Shown here: piece by piece, positions 60,081-64,000 of the stretch
Layout of the letters: each line of letters starts with the position of its first letter
How positions within the stretch are numbered: position 1 is the stretch's first letter
DNA from: Morinoia aosen
Lineage: Eukaryota; Arthropoda; Malacostraca; Amphipoda; Talitridae
Assembly (NCBI GenBank): GCA_030386875.1
Contig: CM059579.1
Span: 20,432,484-20,496,483 of the forward strand
Reading direction: 5' to 3'
Length of the DNA stretch: 64,000 bases
Program-made: the position numbers and the translations under genes
The notes under the pieces: generated by a model
Seen by the model: only the letters and a program-made list of their open reading frames with translations
The model's database searches: none
Told to the model about the DNA's origin: nothing

Positions 60081-62694
60081 CAAGTCACTGAGGCGCTCGA
60101 ATGGCTCACTTGCGCATTCGAGTAAAATCGATCTTTAGGTGAAATAAATGGCAGAATTCAGAGAAAATACTCATTGAGGCTCATCCCAGCTTATTTTTTT
60201 CTAAATTCAATCACTCATTCCATTCCTAAGGAGCAATTTTGTTTAAATGGCCAAATTTGAAATTTTTCAAGTTAGAACTCTTGTAATGAAGTTCAACAAT
60301 CCTAAATTATTTTTTCTATACCTCGCGACAACAATTGATTTGTACGAAGTTAACTCATTAAAATACTTTTGGATTTCTTTGTATAGGTCACACGAAAGTC
60401 CTGACGAAGGAGCGTCGTCTGATAACAAACTTTTTTGGACTTATTCGTTTCTGAGCGAAATCTTGAGTAGATTTATCCACGACTCTTGAGGCAACACTTA
60501 ACGTTACATGCTCGGTGGGAATTGCGTTCTCTTGGGCAAAGTCCACAGAAGGAAAATTCATTACGAAATTAGCGTTTACATCAGCCAACACACTGCAGTC
60601 TGTGAAAATGAACATACGCTCAGCGTTAGTGCAGAAAAGGATGAAGATCAAACAGACGGAAGTGACTGAAAGATCTTTCAACACATCAGAGAGATAGAGG
60701 GCGTTCAAACTCAATTTTCGATAGAAGTTCTTTACCTCGTCTGTGATGAAAGCGACTTTGCTCAGGATTTTAGTTTCCAAAAACACACAGTTATCACACC
60801 CCATTGGCTTAGTTCTGCTGAATAGCACCAGCGATTGAAGTAAGACTGATTGGTTCGGTGTTGAAGAAAACTGACGCATCCTCAACACGCAAGTTGGACG
60901 ATTACGTGCGTATAATATTAATGCAGTTGAGATCTTGCTAAGACAACTGTAGTCATACAATTGTCCCTAAGCACTCGTCTGTTCAGAACAAACCTGAGAA
61001 GACGGGAAGTTTCGAATAGAGTCCACAGGAACACTTCGTCAAATCCGTCAAGGCGGAGAGTTGCATTGTCCGCAGCACAATGCCGGCAGCTCGAGTCAAC
61101 CATGAATTAGAGAGGAGCTATCAAGAGGAAATGCAATGGTTGATGTACGAGGCGCTGAGCGTTCAAGACGTCACATCCAGAGCCTTAGACTCGTAAATTG
61201 GCTTGTCTTGACGTTTCCACCTCCTTCATTAGTGACCGTCTTAACGAGACACTATCCAAGTATCCTTAATGAGTTCATCGAATGGGAACACTTCTTTAAA
61301 ACTGAGTGAAAACTTGGTTGACGTTTGAAAGATTTGCGAAAAATATCAAGGAAATAATTACCAATGGCCTGGGAAAAAGGGCTGCAGGACTGATTGACTA
61401 CCGCGTGGCCACAGATTCACCGTTCGTTGACGCCTTCAATCAAATGGATATCAAAAATTCTGTTTCCATATACACCGTAAGAAATATCACACATTAGATA
61501 CCTGTTTTTGAGTAATTAGCATCAAATAACAGGCAAATCTAGAAACTAATTTCGTGAAGCAAAGGTTTAATGGCGAAGGAAATTTTTTTGTAGCTACTGA
61601 CAATCTCTGCGATAAAAACTCGTTTCTTTTTATGTATTCCTCAGTAGTGACGCCAATTTAACGCATCGAAAAGAGTTGAGAGGACGTTAAATTTTTAGAA
61701 TCGTTCTTGAAACAAAATAGTACTTCGCCGAAACTTCCCAAAATTAAGAAGATTTAGAAACATATATTTTTGAGGCCATTCACTAGTTGATTTTGCTCGG
61801 GTCACAATTTATTTCTACGAGGCTAAAACTTTCAGCAAAAGCGTTCAAAACCTTCCAGTTGATATTGAATAGCTTCCTCTTTCAATTGGAGCATCGGCTG
61901 GCCAAAATACCTTGCCACGGCTCCCCCAAAAGCTTCGTTCCATGTGTCCAACATTTCACGAGTTTTACAGCCAAACCTACGTCGGTTAATGACCAAAGGC
62001 CGAACAGATAACGGATAAAAACCACAGCCACACTGAGAGGCTCGAGCTTCAGACTTGGTCGCGTCAAAGAAATCTTAGACCCTCAACATCAAAGACTCAA
62101 AGAAATCCCGGCAGTTTTGATATCAGTCCACAAAAACAAGATGCTCGAGATCAGCCTCTATCATATCTGATGCTCGAAGTAGGACCTCAGAAGAGGCTTA
62201 GATGACTTCGGTGTGCAATATGAAAAAAAGGAGGTCAAAAACACCAAAAGAAGCTTTAAATTTTGAAGTAAGCGTTTGTTAATAATTTGGAAAAAAAACA
62301 ACTTTATAAAGTTTCGATTTAAACAGTTTTAATGAATTTCGAAATACTCCTTTTTTATTAACCCTAAAATGAACTGCGATGGTTGTTGAGAAAACGAAGA
62401 GATACCATCACTTTTTAAATAAAGTGTTCGTGTCGTCATATTGATGAAAAGCTGTTTTAGAGTTATATTGGTGCCAACCATTCAAAAAAAGCAATTATTC
62501 TCAACCTGGAAATTAAAAATTAATTTCAACCCCGCTGACAGCGAGACACACCGCATGGCCCAGTAAAAGTCGCATGGTTAGATTAGGTTTAGCTTTAACA
62601 TCCGTTTGCGCCTCTTCGAGCATGTTTTCTGCATTTACGTCCATTTGCTCATCTTAGGATTCGTTTTTAAACCTACATAACTACAACAGATAAA
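60081..62694. other. Unique sequence, no gene supported
   Basis: A 190-codon minus frame (60388-60960) opens at TTG and has no recognisable domain, so it is not annotated. Other frames are shorter. No RNA gene or repeat was seen. Confidence 0.5.
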
Positions 62695-62935
62695 ATTGTA
62701 AGCTAATTTCAGCCTCCCTGGCCATAAAAAATGCTTCCCAAAGAAAGGAAGGAGGAAGACCCTATTTAGTATGGAGTTAAGGAAACAGGAAGTCTATGCG
62801 CAGGGTGTGGTCCCACAGAAAACCTCCTGCGATTAGAAGCAGTAAGTAAGGAAATAAGTTTACAAAATGAGGTGAAAGTTAAAAAATAAAGTAGCAGGCT
62901 CTGAAAACAAAGACAGCAGTGCACTGAAAATCCCT
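62695..62935 (-). mobile_element. SINE-like dispersed repeat, 5'-truncated copy
   Basis: Contains TTCAGCCTCCCTGG, AGGAAGGAGGAAGACC, TATTTAGTATGGAGTTAAGG, AAGTCTATGCGCAGGGTG and GACAGCAGTGCACTGAAAA in family order. The match stops there, so the 5' part (minus reading) is missing. Confidence 0.8.
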
Positions 62936-63416
62936 ATCAATTTGAAATGTCTTATTTTCTTCAGAAAAATAAAATTACCCTTGTTCGTAAACTTGTACAT
63001 CAAGAACTTATAAATATAGTTTTGTGACATTCTGGCACTGTAGTGATCGTGTTGCAGATAAAAGTCTATCGCAGTAATATGAACCCCATAGCATTTCACT
63101 GCCTACTCACACATGCTGCACAGTAGAGACGATCCGAGATAAATTGATTACTTGAAGAAGATTTTGTCACTCTTTAAAGCTCCCATCTCAATGGAGAAGA
63201 ACAAATCTCAATCAATCATATTTCTACGTCTTCTACGTTATGGTCGATCTCGTTGCTTCCAAACATGATATTTTTCTTCATTTTGTGCACACACTCAGGA
63301 TTTTTCGCGGATCTGCAATTGCGGAAATTCGTTTACGTTGGCTCACGATTTACAGATCTCATTAAATTATCTACTCAAGATTGTATTCAGTTTCTGTGAA
63401 ACAGATGAACGTGGCT
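62936..63416. other. Unique sequence, possibly decayed transposase
   Basis: Lies downstream (in the minus reading) of the helix-turn-helix remnant and may be the decayed continuation, but several stops prevent a reliable reading. Confidence 0.4.
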
Positions 63417-63650
63417 TATTCGTCTCTTTGATCGAAAACGCCATTCGTTCCCTGATACGAATGGGATGCTTCATTTCCACGACATGAACCTGCTTCAACA
63501 TTTTGTTTAAAGCGTGCAATTATTCTCTTCATAGTTTTGATGTTTACGTCCGTTGTAATACAGATATCCTTTGCAGATTTTCCATTTCGATGAAAATCGA
63601 TAACGTGCCGTTTATCTATGCTGAATTGTCTGTTCCTCGGTTATTCATTT
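63417..63650 (-). pseudogene. Tc1/mariner-like transposase N-terminal helix-turn-helix remnant
   Basis: The minus-strand reading includes IDKRHVIDFHRNGKSAKDIC followed by MKRIIARF, the pattern of the first DNA-binding helix-turn-helix of Tc1-type transposases (GKS, then I, then a second helix ending in RII.RF). It ends at a stop (63417-63419), and the next stretch towards 63240 has several further stops. No catalytic motifs were found in this window. The assignment rests on pattern recognition of a short domain. Confidence 0.5.
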
Positions 63651-64000
63651 TCTCCGCTTTCAAGCAAACGATTGAAAGAAATCGTTCCCAAAACAGACTG
63701 TGGCTAATTGACAAACAGTGTTACCGAATAAATTAATATTTCGAACATTCATATTTCGTGTAAAGTAAAACATCCATTGGTTGTGCAAACGCGAAATAGC
63801 AATTATTTTTTTGCCTGGCGGGGTCATACGAGTGGCGCACGCAAGGGAACTGAAATTTTTCAAGCCTACCAAGCGACGTGCGACAAAAGTGAACTACTGC
63901 TGAAGATCATACAATTTTATAGTCAACTTGTACAAATTTCAGAGAAAAGAAAAAACAGGGCGCGTCGCGGAAGGCTACGATTGATCTTCTACAAATAACG
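63651..64000. other. Unique sequence to the window edge
   Basis: Short frames on both strands without domains. Confidence 0.5.

Noticed and set aside
60388-60960. 190-codon minus frame
   Set aside because: It opens at TTG, not ATG, has no recognisable domain, and the upstream context offers no clear splice acceptor. Left unannotated.

Overview
The window looks like non-coding, repeat-dominated nuclear DNA from an arthropod, most likely an insect. The evidence is indirect: an AT-rich base composition, one intact PGBD3-like piggyBac transposase with a eukaryotic splice acceptor, Tc1/mariner remnants, retroposed SINE-like copies with target-site duplications, foldback and MITE-type palindromes, and many tandem arrays. 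There is no operon structure, no ribosome-binding-site pattern, and no recognisable conserved host gene. Roughly a third of the 64 kb is tandem repeat.

Layout. 1-3017 is the end of a 32-bp minisatellite that runs off the left edge. 3.7-5.73 kb holds the only convincing protein-coding gene, a piggyBac transposase on the minus strand that starts upstream in another exon. 5.7-17 kb is mostly unique AT-rich DNA with a 12-bp array (8.5 kb), a 28/29-bp array (13.4 kb), a TG microsatellite (15.0 kb) and a 23-bp array (16.5 kb). 17.1-19.1 kb is a chain of three minisatellites that share one core motif. 19.1-25.7 kb is unique DNA with SINE-like copies and a segment related to the flanks of the large satellite. 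25.72-39.05 kb is a single 13.3-kb satellite of about 404 monomers of 33 bp, arranged as 66-bp dimers.

To the right of the satellite is a mobile-element graveyard: two foldback elements with 21-bp subrepeats (39.8-41.5 and 42.4-44.1 kb), the first carrying a palindromic mariner remnant; a TTA-flanked MITE (46.4 kb); a complete SINE-like copy with a perfect 13-bp duplication (47.1 kb); abutting 40-bp and 17-bp arrays (47.8-48.6 kb); a mariner deletion derivative beside a Tc1-like pseudogene (49.3-49.9 kb); a 224-bp hairpin MITE with an 8-bp duplication (55.4 kb); a 2.2-kb element with about 90-bp inverted termini and an internal duplication (57.9-60.1 kb); and the helix-turn-helix remnant of another Tc1-like transposase (63.4 kb).

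The most notable undescribed items are the dimeric 33-bp satellite with related flank sequences on both sides, a SINE-like family whose roughly ten visible copies all face the same way, and the paired foldback elements. Very long open frames in the arrays are artefacts of repeat periods that are multiples of 3 or repeat every three units. Many other open frames here begin at TTG or GTG and are not credible eukaryotic genes.
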